Notes: a model not told the origin generated them from the letters alone. Positions 42,720-51,304 are shown, counted from the stretch's first letter. The stretch: DNA of 64,000 nt from an uncultured Neglectibacter sp. (GCA_946554335.1 CAMNSA010000003.1:1-64000); one strand, 5' to 3'. A program made the numbers and translations.

Positions 42720-43664
42720 TCATTTCACCCATTTCCCGGCGGTGCGCAGCACCTGCTCCGCCTCCTGGAACATCTCGCGGATGATCTCGGCGGCAGGCTG
42801 CTCCCGGTTTACCATACCGGCGACCTGTCCCGCCAGAAAATCTCCCGTGAGCTCGTCGCCCTCCACCGCCGCGCGGTAAAGAGCGCCTGAGCCCAGCTTT
42901 TCCAGCTCCTCGTCGGAGATCTGGCTGTACTCCGCCTTAAAATAATCCTTCGCAAATTGGTTTTTGATCTGCCGCACGGGATGGCCCAGGCGCTTGCCAG
43001 TCACCATGGTGGAAATATCGTTGGCCTTCAAGACTTTTTTCTTATAATTGGGATGTACCCCGCACTCCTGAGCTACCAGAAAGCGGGTGCCTACCTGTAC
43101 GCCCACCGCCCCCAACTGGAAGGCTGCCGCGATCCCTCTGCCGTCTCCGATGCCTCCGGCTGCCAGAACAGGCAGATCCGTGGCGTCGCACACCTGGGGG
43201 GTCAACACCATGGTGGTGAGGTCCCCCACATGCCCGCCGGACTCTCCTCCCTCGGCGATCACGGCGCTGGCTCCGGCCTTGGTCACCAGCTTGGCCATTC
43301 CCACAGAGGCTACCACCGGGATCACCTTCACTCCGGCCTCCTGCCACATGGGCATGTAGCGGGAGGGATTTCCCGCGCCGGTGGTGACTACGGCCACCTT
43401 CTCCTCTGCCGCCAGCTTTGCCACCTCGTCGGCAAAGGGGGACATGAGCATGATATTCACGCCGAAGGGCCTATCCGTCAGGCTGCGGGCGATATCGATC
43501 TCCTGCTTCAAATGCTCCGCGTTGGCGTTCATGGCGGAGATAATGCCCAGGCCGCCGCCGTTGGATACTGCGGCCGCCAGCTTCCCGTCTGAGATCCAGG
43601 CCATGCCGCCCTGGAAAATGGGGTACTCGATCCCCAAAAGATCGCACAGGGGTGTTCTGATCAT
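42720..43664 (-). CDS. fabK: Enoyl-ACP reductase II (FMN-dependent)
   Basis: LLGIEYPIFQGGMAWISDGKLAAAVSNGGGLGIISA; AEGGESGGHVGDLTTMVLTPQV. Confidence 0.93.
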   Translation of the reverse strand: MIRTPLCDLLGIEYPIFQGGMAWISDGKLAAAVSNGGGLGIISAMNANAEHLKQEIDIARSLTDRPFGVNIMLMSPFADEVAKLAAEEKVAVVTTGAGNPSRYMPMWQEAGVKVIPVVASVGMAKLVTKAGASAVIAEGGESGGHVGDLTTMVLTPQVCDATDLPVLAAGGIGDGRGIAAAFQLGAVGVQVGTRFLVAQECGVHPNYKKKVLKANDISTMVTGKRLGHPVRQIKNQFAKDYFKAEYSQISDEELEKLGSGALYRAAVEGDELTGDFLAGQVAGMVNREQPAAEIIREMFQEAEQVLRTAGKWVK

Positions 43665-43755
43665 ACTGAAAGGCTCCTTTTTTCAAATCTATCAGTTATT
43701 CTCCGGTGGTAACCTCCACGCGGAAAATTTTTCAGCTTTTTCGGCCCCGGGGCAT

Positions 43756-44712
43756 TTACCACCGGATAACACAGGCGGCGCTGGAGAGCCCTCCTCCGAA
43801 AGCGGAAAGCACCACATAATCTCCGGGCTGCAAAGCGCCCGCGCGGTTGAGCTCGTCTAACAGAATGGGCTCGCTGGCGGAGGAGGTATTCCCCACCCGG
43901 TCGATGTTCACGAAAAACTTCTCCGGGCCGATCTCCGGCAATCTCCTGCGGGCCTCCTGGATAATGCGGTAGTTGGCCTGATGGGGGATCACCGCCTTCA
44001 CCTGTTCGCCGGAAATACCGGCCTTTGAAAGCACAGAACGGATATCGTTCACCATAGAGGTAACGGCAAATTTATAGGTCTCCTGCCCCTGCATATGGAT
44101 AAAGGACTCCTGTGGGGGCCTTTCGTAAAAGGGGGAATTGTTCCAGGCGGTGGGAATAGAGATGATGTCGTCTCCACCCTTGGTGTGCAGCTCGCTTGCA
44201 AGGTATCCGTCCCCCTCGCCCAGCACTGCCGCGCCCGCACCGTCTCCGAAAATGCAGCAGGTCCCTCTGTCCTGCCAGTTGAGAAGCCCGCTGATGCGTT
44301 CACTGCTTACCACCAGCGCCTTTTTCACCGCTTTCCTGGCGAAAAAGCCCGCGGCCACCTCCAGCCCGAACAAAAAACCCGGACAGGCCACATTCATATC
44401 AAAAGCAGGACAGGAGGCTCCCAGACGGTTCTGCACCATACCTCCCAGGCCGGGAGAAATGGTATCCGCGCTGATAGTGGGCGCGATGATCAGGTCCAGC
44501 TCCTCCGCTCTTACCCCGGCGTTCTCCAGGGCAGCTTTGGCGGCGGCCGCTCCCAGGTCTGTCACCGTCTCCGTGGTACAAACCCGGCGTTCCTTCACGC
44601 CGACCCGCTTTGTGATCCATTCGTCAGAGGTCTCCACCATCCGGGAAAGATCATCGTTGGTGACCACTTTTTCCGGCAGGGCACTGCCCGTGCCTAAAAT
44701 TCGAAAGCTCAT
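43756..44712 (-). CDS. fabH: Beta-ketoacyl-ACP synthase III
   Basis: GTGSALPEKVVTNDDLSRMVETSDEWITKRVGVKERR; FDMNVACPGFLFGLEVA; VIPHQANYRII. Confidence 0.97.
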   Translation of the reverse strand: MSFRILGTGSALPEKVVTNDDLSRMVETSDEWITKRVGVKERRVCTTETVTDLGAAAAKAALENAGVRAEELDLIIAPTISADTISPGLGGMVQNRLGASCPAFDMNVACPGFLFGLEVAAGFFARKAVKKALVVSSERISGLLNWQDRGTCCIFGDGAGAAVLGEGDGYLASELHTKGGDDIISIPTAWNNSPFYERPPQESFIHMQGQETYKFAVTSMVNDIRSVLSKAGISGEQVKAVIPHQANYRIIQEARRRLPEIGPEKFFVNIDRVGNTSSASEPILLDELNRAGALQPGDYVVLSAFGGGLSSAACVIRW

Positions 44713-44798
44713 GCTCCGCTCTCCTCATGATTCTTCAAAAATTTCCCCGGTTTGACAGGCTTTTCACCGGTTTTTCCCGAGGGAATCCTAACCTCTTA

Positions 44799-44827
44799 AT
44801 TTTACCGGAAAATGGGGGATTTGTCAA
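44799..44827 (-). promoter_or_regulatory. Predicted promoter of FAS II operon with palindrome over -35
   Basis: Minus strand TTGACA-N17-TAAAAT; -35 is inside TGTCAAATGACA (44822-44833). Confidence 0.7.
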
Positions 44828-44852
44828 ATGACAGGAATGGTTTTCCTACCGT

Positions 44853-44878
44853 AAAAAGGAGAGTCTGAAAGGCTCTCG
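44853..44878 (-). terminator. Weak intrinsic terminator after erm
   Basis: Minus strand GAGAGCC-TTTCA-GACTCTC-CTTTTT. Confidence 0.55.
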
Positions 44879-44893
44879 CAAATGATGAAGCAT

Positions 44894-45676
44894 CTAAGAG
44901 CAAAATTTTTTCCAGCATCGGAAAAGGCAGAGCCATTGCACATACTCCATGTTCCCGTCCTTGGGAATAGGCGGCAGGCCCGCAAGGCGCAGAGCAGTGG
45001 AAATCTGCTTTCCTGTCAGCAGACTTCTAAGCCCGTCTTTCCAGGCGTGCTCCAGAAAAAAACGATACTCTCTCTGCTGCTCCCAGGGCAGGTCCGGCGG
45101 GTCTTTTCGCCTGAGCTCCAGCAGCGCCGCGTCCACTCTGGGGGCAGGATGAAACTGGTCCCTGGGTATTTTGGCCGCCGTCCGGGCTTCAAAATAGGGG
45201 CAAAGCGTATACGCGGCGAGTCCATTGCCCGTGAACCGCTTGGCAGCGCCCCACTCCACAATCAGCCACGCCGCCCGTGGAGGCCTCCCGCACTGGGTGA
45301 GTCGCCGGAGCATGGCGGTCGTCTGGGAAAAGGGCAGGTTTGCAAACACCTTATAGGATCCCTTGGGGAGGGGCGTTTTGAGAAAATCTCCCTCTATGAG
45401 CGTGAGCCTGTCCTCACCGGCAAAGCGCTCCCTTAACCGCGCGCACAGCATAGAGTCCAGCTCCACGGCGGTCACCCGGCCGCAGCGCTTTACAAGCTCC
45501 CGGATGATATGCCCCTTTCCGGGGCCTATTTCCAGCACATGATCGCTCTTTCTTATATTTGTAAGGCCTATCAGCCGCTGTATTTCCTTTCTGCTTGTAA
45601 GAAAATTCTGCGAGGCCCACAAGGGGGCCTTTGCCCATAAAGGGGTCCCTTGGGTATGACAAATATTTTTAGGCAT
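44894..45676 (-). CDS. Erm-type 23S rRNA (adenine-N6)-methyltransferase
   Basis: SQNFLTSRKEIQRLIGLTNIRKSDHVLEIGPGKGHIIREL; FANLPFSQTTAMLRRL; VEWGAAKRF; FHPAPRVDAALL; EYRFFLEHAWK. Closer to Erm than to KsgA/RsmA at the motif IV and VEWG-AKR positions. Confidence 0.85.
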   Translation of the reverse strand: MPKNICHTQGTPLWAKAPLWASQNFLTSRKEIQRLIGLTNIRKSDHVLEIGPGKGHIIRELVKRCGRVTAVELDSMLCARLRERFAGEDRLTLIEGDFLKTPLPKGSYKVFANLPFSQTTAMLRRLTQCGRPPRAAWLIVEWGAAKRFTGNGLAAYTLCPYFEARTAAKIPRDQFHPAPRVDAALLELRRKDPPDLPWEQQREYRFFLEHAWKDGLRSLLTGKQISTALRLAGLPPIPKDGNMEYVQWLCLFRCWKKFCS

Positions 45677-45710
45677 GAAAAAAGCACCTCTTTCGCAAAG
45701 CTGAGTAATG

Positions 45711-45764
45711 CAAAAAGAGACACAGCAAAGCAGTCCGCCTGCTGGCGGAGACTCTGCTATGTCC
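45711..45764 (-). terminator. Intrinsic terminator/attenuator between erm leader ORF and erm (near-symmetric, could work on + strand too)
   Basis: Minus strand GGACATAGCAGAGTCTCCGCC-AGCA-GGCGGACTGCTTTGCTGTGTC-TCTTTTTG. Confidence 0.85.
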
Positions 45765-45767
45765 TTT

Positions 45768-45806
45768 TTATTTCCTCAAACGAAAGACGGCGCAGAAAAT
45801 TCCCAT
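45768..45806 (-). CDS. Putative Erm leader peptide MGIFCAVFRLRK (in-frame alternative ATG at 45821)
   Basis: Hand translation ATG GGA ATT TTC TGC GCC GTC TTT CGT TTG AGG AAA TAA; AGGAGG at 45822-45827 (15-nt spacer to this ATG); RLR motif; stop 3 nt before terminator arm. Confidence 0.75.
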   Translation of the reverse strand: MGIFCAVFRLRK

Positions 45807-45859
45807 GCCTGTTGTCTTCATCCTCCTGTCTCACCGGGATCCCGGCTATTGTGAACTTC

Positions 45860-45888
45860 ATTATAACGAACGGCGGCGGATCTGTCAA
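45860..45888 (-). promoter_or_regulatory. Consensus sigma-A promoter for erm leader
   Basis: Minus strand TTGACA-N17-TATAAT, exact consensus hexamers, 19 bp after the upstream SDR stop. Confidence 0.9.
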
Positions 45889-45906
45889 ACAGCAGCCGCC
45901 TCGCCC

Positions 45907-46653
45907 TCAAATGACAAATCCTCCGTTGACCCCCAAAACCTGACCGGTGATAAAGGAATTCTCCGCAAGGAAAACAGCTGCGTGGGCCACCTGCCGGGGC
46001 GTGCCCAGACACTCTAAGGGGGTCTCCTCTTTCAGGGCTTCCAGATCCTCTCTGGAAAGCTCCCGGTTCATTTTGGTCTCAATAACTCCCGGCGCAATGC
46101 AGTTGACCCGGATCCCGGAAGGTCCCTCTTCCTTGGCAAGAGCCTTCGTGAGACCGATGACCGCCGCTTTGGAGGCGGAATAGGCCGCCTCGCAGGAAGC
46201 GCCTGTCTGGCCCCACATGGAGCTGATATTGATGACAGAGCCCCTCTTTTCCCGGATCATGGGAACAAGGGCCCGGCGGGAACAGAGAAACACGCCGGTG
46301 CAGTTTACCGCGAAGATCCTTTCCCACTCAGGGAGAGAAAGCTCCGTAAAAAGTCCTTTTTGGGAGATGGCGGCATTGTTCACAAGCACCTCGAAAAATC
46401 CCATGCGCTCTTCCGCCTGGGAAAACATTCTCTCTACCTCGTCCTCCCTGGAAAGATTCGCCCCAAAGGCGTGGGCCTCTCCTCCCTGCTCCCGGATCTC
46501 AGAAACCGTACGCAAAGCGGACTCCTCGTTCTGAAAAAAGTGAAGGGCTACGCCAAAGCCCTTTTGCGCAAAGGCCAGGGCAAGGGCTCTTCCGATGTCG
46601 CCGGAAGCTCCGGTGATCAGCACATTTTTCACAGCGGGTTCTCCTCCTTCCAA
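45907..46653 (-). CDS. SDR family oxidoreductase (FabG/YmfI-like)
   Basis: KNVLITGASGDIGRALALAFAQKGFG; VLVNNAAIS; YSASKAAVIGLTKALAKE; PGVIETKMN. Confidence 0.9.
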   Translation of the reverse strand: MEGGEPAVKNVLITGASGDIGRALALAFAQKGFGVALHFFQNEESALRTVSEIREQGGEAHAFGANLSREDEVERMFSQAEERMGFFEVLVNNAAISQKGLFTELSLPEWERIFAVNCTGVFLCSRRALVPMIREKRGSVINISSMWGQTGASCEAAYSASKAAVIGLTKALAKEEGPSGIRVNCIAPGVIETKMNRELSREDLEALKEETPLECLGTPRQVAHAAVFLAENSFITGQVLGVNGGFVI

Positions 46654-47387
46654 CCGGCGGGGAGCTCCATCTCCCCTTTTTCATACAGCAGGGCGGAAAG
46701 AGCCGCCAGAGGGGCCGTTTCCGTGCGCAGGATCCTGGGACCCAGGCTTAAAAGCTTCGCGCCGAGGCTCTCGGCAAATTCCGCCTCCTCCGGGGAGAAT
46801 CCCCCCTCCGGGCCGATGAAAAGAAACACCCGATCCCCCGTCTCCCGCAGCGCTTCCTTCAGGGAGGCGGTCCCCTTCTCGTAAAAGAAAAGGATCTCCC
46901 CTTTTTCCTTCGCCTGCCGGAGCGCTTCCTTCAGGGAAAGAAGGGAACGCACCTTGGGCACTCTTCCCCTGCCGCTCTGCTTTGCCGCTTCCAGGGCGAT
47001 CTTTTGCAGCCGGGCGGTTCTTTTCTCCCCGCTCTTCTGATCCAGCTTTACGATGCAGCGCTCACTTTGAACCGGCCAGATCTCCTGTGCCCCCAGCTCC
47101 ACCGACTTCTGAACCACAGTTTCCAGTTTGTCCCCCTTGGGAAAGCATTGGCAGATCACCGCTTTTACCCGAGGCTCACAGACGCTTTCCCGCACTTCCT
47201 TTACCAGAACCCAGGCGCCCTCCTCTTCCAGGCGCTCCACTACGCAAAGATAATCCTTTCCGGCTCCGTCGCAGAGGGTCACCTCCTCCCCCGGACGGAT
47301 CCGGAGAGAGCGGACCATATGCCTTCCGTTTTCCCCGTCTACAAAGCAGTAGGCCTTCGGAGGCTCCTCCACAAAAAAGCGCGGCAT
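46629..47387 (-). CDS. rsmE: 16S rRNA (uracil-1498-N3)-methyltransferase
   Basis: MPRFFVEEP...HMVRSLRIRPGEEV; FIGPEGGFSPEEAEFAESLGAKLLSLGPRILRTETAPLAAL. Confidence 0.95.
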   Translation of the reverse strand: MPRFFVEEPPKAYCFVDGENGRHMVRSLRIRPGEEVTLCDGAGKDYLCVVERLEEEGAWVLVKEVRESVCEPRVKAVICQCFPKGDKLETVVQKSVELGAQEIWPVQSERCIVKLDQKSGEKRTARLQKIALEAAKQSGRGRVPKVRSLLSLKEALRQAKEKGEILFFYEKGTASLKEALRETGDRVFLFIGPEGGFSPEEAEFAESLGAKLLSLGPRILRTETAPLAALSALLYEKGEMELPAGWKEENPL

Positions 47388-47665
47388 TTCATCCCTTCTC
47401 CTCTCCTGCTTTTCTGCTGGTATTGTAATCTGTGCGGAAAGCCTTGTCAAGAAACGAGAACATAAGTTGTTGATGATTTTTTTGCCGGGTTATGCTATAC
47501 TAGAAGTTGGATACCAGATACCGGACGCCGGAAGACAGATCGTCAATTCATCGTGAACATTTGACCGTCAGAGGTTCTCTTTGTGAGGGCGGCTTTATGG
47601 CGGCAGCAGGAGGCCGGTTCCGGATCCGTATCCTTCACGACCTGAGGAAAGGCGGGTGAACAGCT

Positions 47666-49036
47666 TTGAAAAGATTGTGCTGCGTCCTGATGGCGCTTTG
47701 CATTGCTCTCTCTTTTTCCGGCTGTAATTTTGCGGGAATCGACCCCCAGACCCTCATGTCCCCCCCTCAGGCCAACGCCGACCAGCAGAGTATTCACGAG
47801 CTGCTTCGGGGCGGCCGCCCCGATATCACCTTTATTTATCCCAAAAACGGAGAATACCGTTCCGCCATTATCATGCGGGATCTTACGGGAGACGGTGTTG
47901 AGGACGCCCTCGGCTTTTTCGCCCTGGAGGACGGCAGCGTACAGGTACAGTTCCTGATAAAGCAGGCGGACGGCCATTGGAGCACCGCCTCAAGCTTTCA
48001 GAATACCGCCACCCAAGTGGACCGCGTCCTGTTCGGGGACCTGGACGCGGACGGGGTAGAGGACGCCATCATCGGCTGGGGAAACGCCTCCGGGCGCACC
48101 GCCTATGTGTGCGCCTACCTGTGGAGCAACTATGAACAGCTGAATGAATACAGTCTGGGTGCTTACGGAGAGATGACCGTCACCGACTTTGACGGAAACG
48201 GGGTCAAGGAGCTGTTTACCGCCGAGAAATTTGTAGCCGCCGAAGAGGAGGAGGAGGGAAGCGAGGTTCCTCCCGCCAAAGCCCGGGTGTTCGCCTACCG
48301 GGATCGGGAACTCAAGGAAGTGTTTTCCACCGATGTGGACAACAATATCATCAATTATTCCTCCATCTCCTTCGGACCTGTCGCTTCCCAGAAAAGCGGG
48401 GTCATCCTGGACGGCTCCAAGGCCGACGGGAGCCTTACTACCCAGCTGTTTCTGATCCATCCGGACACGGGGCTGCTCTATAACAGTCCGGCGGGAGTCA
48501 ACACAAAGGAATACTTAAACCCCTATTCCCGCCCCCCCACAGCGCCCTTCCTTTCCCGGGATATCAACGGCGACGGGATCATTGAAGTCCCGGTGGTGAC
48601 GCCTCTGCCCGCCCTGGCCGGAGCCATTACGCCGGATTCCACCAGCTATCAGGTGGAGTGGAGCGTTTTTCATGAAGGGGAGTCTCCCCGCACAGTGGCC
48701 TGGACCCTGATGAATCTTACGGAAAATTACTATTTCTCCATTCCCTACAGCCTTCGGGGGAAAATTACTGCCTCCAACGACGCCTTTAACCGCACCGTGA
48801 CCTATACCGCCCTCTCTCCCGGCGAGGAGGGAGAGGAACCTCTTCTGGACACGCCGCTTTTTCAGATCCGGGTGTTTACCCGCTCTGCCTGGCAGAGCCG
48901 GGGCGAGGTGCGGGGATATGAACAGCTGGCGGTCCAAAACGATCTGATCTACGCCTTTCAGGTGTTGACTGCGGAAAATAAATACAACTCCTCCCTTGGC
49001 AGGATCAAGGAGAGCTTTCGGCTGCTTTCAGAATAA
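47666..49036 (+). CDS. Lipoprotein with Dx[DN]x[DN]G (FG-GAP/VCBS-like) repeats; TTG start
   Basis: KRLCCVLMALCIALSFSGCNF lipobox; DLTGDGVED, DLDADGVED, DFDGNGVKE, DINGDGIIE. Confidence 0.8.
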   Translation: MKRLCCVLMALCIALSFSGCNFAGIDPQTLMSPPQANADQQSIHELLRGGRPDITFIYPKNGEYRSAIIMRDLTGDGVEDALGFFALEDGSVQVQFLIKQADGHWSTASSFQNTATQVDRVLFGDLDADGVEDAIIGWGNASGRTAYVCAYLWSNYEQLNEYSLGAYGEMTVTDFDGNGVKELFTAEKFVAAEEEEEGSEVPPAKARVFAYRDRELKEVFSTDVDNNIINYSSISFGPVASQKSGVILDGSKADGSLTTQLFLIHPDTGLLYNSPAGVNTKEYLNPYSRPPTAPFLSRDINGDGIIEVPVVTPLPALAGAITPDSTSYQVEWSVFHEGESPRTVAWTLMNLTENYYFSIPYSLRGKITASNDAFNRTVTYTALSPGEEGEEPLLDTPLFQIRVFTRSAWQSRGEVRGYEQLAVQNDLIYAFQVLTAENKYNSSLGRIKESFRLLSE

Positions 49037-49060
49037 TCACGCAGAAAAGGACAGGTTATT

Positions 49061-49765
49061 ATGAAAAAGATTTTAGTGGCGGAAGATGAACAGAACATCC
49101 GGGAATTTGTGGTGATCAACCTGGAGCGGGCAGGCTACCGCGCCTTTGAGGCCGGAAGCGGAGACGAGGCCATGGCCCTCTACGAGCAGGAGCACGGCGA
49201 TTTTGATGTGGCCGTGCTGGATATCATGATGCCCGGATCCATGGACGGCCTGGCCGTATGTAAGGAATTAAGGCGCCAGAACAGCTCCATCGGCATTATT
49301 CTGCTCAGCGCCAAGGCCCAGGAAATGGACAAGGTGAGCGGCCTGATGATGGGGGCGGACGACTATGTGGTAAAACCCTTCTCCCCCTCCGAGCTGGTGG
49401 CCCGGGTGGACGCCGTCTACCGTCGGGTGGCGCTGGCCGCTGAAAAAAATGAAACCAACCTCAGGGAGGAGCTTCATTCCGGAGAATTTTCCCTGAATCT
49501 GCGCAACCGCTCCTTCCGAAAGGGAGAAAAGCTCATTGAGCTGACTCAGGTGGAATTCCAGATCATAGAGTATTTTTTCTCCAACCCCGGCACGGCGTTA
49601 AGCCGCGGGGATATTCTGAAGCATGTCTGGGGACCCAACTATGTGGGAGAGGAAAAGATCGTGGATGTGAACATCCGCCGTCTGCGCATGAAGGTGGAGG
49701 AGGAGCCCTCCACCCCCCGGCATATCGCCACCGTATGGGGGCTTGGCTACCGGTGGGACGCCTGA
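49061..49765 (+). CDS. Response regulator, OmpR/PhoB family
   Basis: KKILVAEDEQNIREFVVINL; AVLDIMMPG; winged helix LTQVEFQIIEYFFSNPGTALSRGDILKHVWG. Confidence 0.95.
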   Translation: MKKILVAEDEQNIREFVVINLERAGYRAFEAGSGDEAMALYEQEHGDFDVAVLDIMMPGSMDGLAVCKELRRQNSSIGIILLSAKAQEMDKVSGLMMGADDYVVKPFSPSELVARVDAVYRRVALAAEKNETNLREELHSGEFSLNLRNRSFRKGEKLIELTQVEFQIIEYFFSNPGTALSRGDILKHVWGPNYVGEEKIVDVNIRRLRMKVEEEPSTPRHIATVWGLGYRWDA

Positions 49766-49843
49766 ATCAAGAGAGGCCCTGGAGCGTTTGTCCCGCACGG
49801 TCCCTTCTTTTAAGGGGCTGAGATCTCTTTCGGGAGGAACAGC

Positions 49844-51304
49844 ATGAAAGCTAAGAGAAAAGGGATTTCCAGAAAATGGTTTATCAACACCATCGGCGTG
49901 GTGCTGGTCATCCTCACTGTCTCTATCGCCACGCTCTCCCTCATGGTGCAGAACTCCACCTACAGCGGCATCGAGCTGGTGCTCACAGGCCGCGCGGACG
50001 AGCTTCTCAACGTACTGGCTTCTGACACCCGAGGGTACCGGAACTCTTCGGAATTCGCGGCGATTACCCGGGAATACATTGAAAATTTCCCGGACAAAAA
50101 TGATATGGAGATCATGGCCTTAAACAAGGGAGGCAATGTGCTGATCACCTCCTCCGGCTTTGCCCCTGACCAAAGCCAGCCCATGCCGGACTATCAGGCT
50201 GCCCTTTCAAGCGACAGTAATTTCGGCAAGTGGATCGGCGACCTGGACACCGGAGAAAAGGTGATGGCCATCACCCGGGTAGTGCGGGACGAAAACGGCA
50301 GCTTAGTGGGCTCCATTCGCTATATGGTGTCCATGGAGCGGGCGGATCAGCAGACTGGCCTTGTGATCTTCACCCTGGTAGCGGCGGGGCTGTTCATCAT
50401 GCTGCTCATCACGCTTTCCGGCATGTATTTCATTCGTTCCATTCTGGTCCCTATCCGGCAGATGAGCGCCACTTCCCGAAAAATCGCCCAGGGTGATTTC
50501 GGCGTGCGCATCGAAAACCGCAAAAACGACGAGATCGGTGAGCTCTGCGACGCCATCAACGACATGGCCGGGGAGCTGGGCGCCTCTGAACAGCTGAAAA
50601 ACGATTTTATCTCCTCTGTTTCCCACGAGCTGCGCACCCCCCTCACCGCCATCAAGGGCTGGGCGGAGACCCTGCAGGGCGGGGCTGACCGGGAAACCAC
50701 CGAAAAGGGTATGGGCGTCATCATCCGGGAATCTGAACGGCTTTCGGGGCTGGTGGAGGAGCTATTGGACTTTTCCCGGCTGCAAAACGGCCGTTTGGTG
50801 CTGCATATCTCCCGTATCGACCTGCTTTCCGAGCTGGACGAGGCGGTGTATCTGTTTACAGACCGCGCCCGCACGGAAAAGAAGGAGCTGAAATACGAGG
50901 AGACTCCTTCCCTGCCTCCCGTTTACGGCGATGTGGACAGACTCAGGCAGGTGTTCGTCAATATCATTGACAACGCCCTGAAATACACAAAGGAGGGCGG
51001 CGTGATCTCCGTCTCCTCCGAAGAGGAGGAGAACCGGCTGAAGGTAACCATCCGGGATACCGGCTGCGGGATACCGGCACAGCACCTGCCCAATGTGAAG
51101 AAAAAATTCTATAAGGCAAATCAGATGGTGCGGGGCTCCGGCATCGGACTGGCCGTGGCGGATGAGATCATCACCCTGCACGGCGGGACCCTCCAGATAG
51201 AAAGCTGGGAAAACAAGGGCACTACCGTCACCATCCGGCTGCCCACCTGTGAGGCTGTAGAAAAAGATCCAGAGCTCTCCCGAGCGCTGGAGATCAAAAA
51301 ATAA
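49844..51304 (+). CDS. Sensor histidine kinase (HAMP, HisKA, HATPase)
   Basis: FISSVSHELRTPLTAIKGWAETLQ; VNIIDNALKYTKEGG; DTGCGIPAQHLPNV; SGIGLAVADEII. Confidence 0.96.
   Translation: MKAKRKGISRKWFINTIGVVLVILTVSIATLSLMVQNSTYSGIELVLTGRADELLNVLASDTRGYRNSSEFAAITREYIENFPDKNDMEIMALNKGGNVLITSSGFAPDQSQPMPDYQAALSSDSNFGKWIGDLDTGEKVMAITRVVRDENGSLVGSIRYMVSMERADQQTGLVIFTLVAAGLFIMLLITLSGMYFIRSILVPIRQMSATSRKIAQGDFGVRIENRKNDEIGELCDAINDMAGELGASEQLKNDFISSVSHELRTPLTAIKGWAETLQGGADRETTEKGMGVIIRESERLSGLVEELLDFSRLQNGRLVLHISRIDLLSELDEAVYLFTDRARTEKKELKYEETPSLPPVYGDVDRLRQVFVNIIDNALKYTKEGGVISVSSEEEENRLKVTIRDTGCGIPAQHLPNVKKKFYKANQMVRGSGIGLAVADEIITLHGGTLQIESWENKGTTVTIRLPTCEAVEKDPELSRALEIKK

Noticed and set aside
43665-43755. 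Search for acpP between fabH and fabK
   Set aside because: Interval is 91 bp with no ORF containing a DSL phosphopantetheine motif.
44894-45676. Annotating this methyltransferase as KsgA/RsmA
   Set aside because: Motif context (NLPFSQTT, VEWGAAKRF, FHPAPRVDAALL) and the upstream leader-peptide attenuator fit Erm better; phylogeny is still needed.
45821-45821. Upstream in-frame ATG as the leader-peptide start (MKTTGMGIFCAVFRLRK)
   Set aside because: It directly abuts AGGAGG with zero spacing, so it is less likely than the ATG at 45806, although the latter spacing (15 nt) is also not ideal; left open for experiment.
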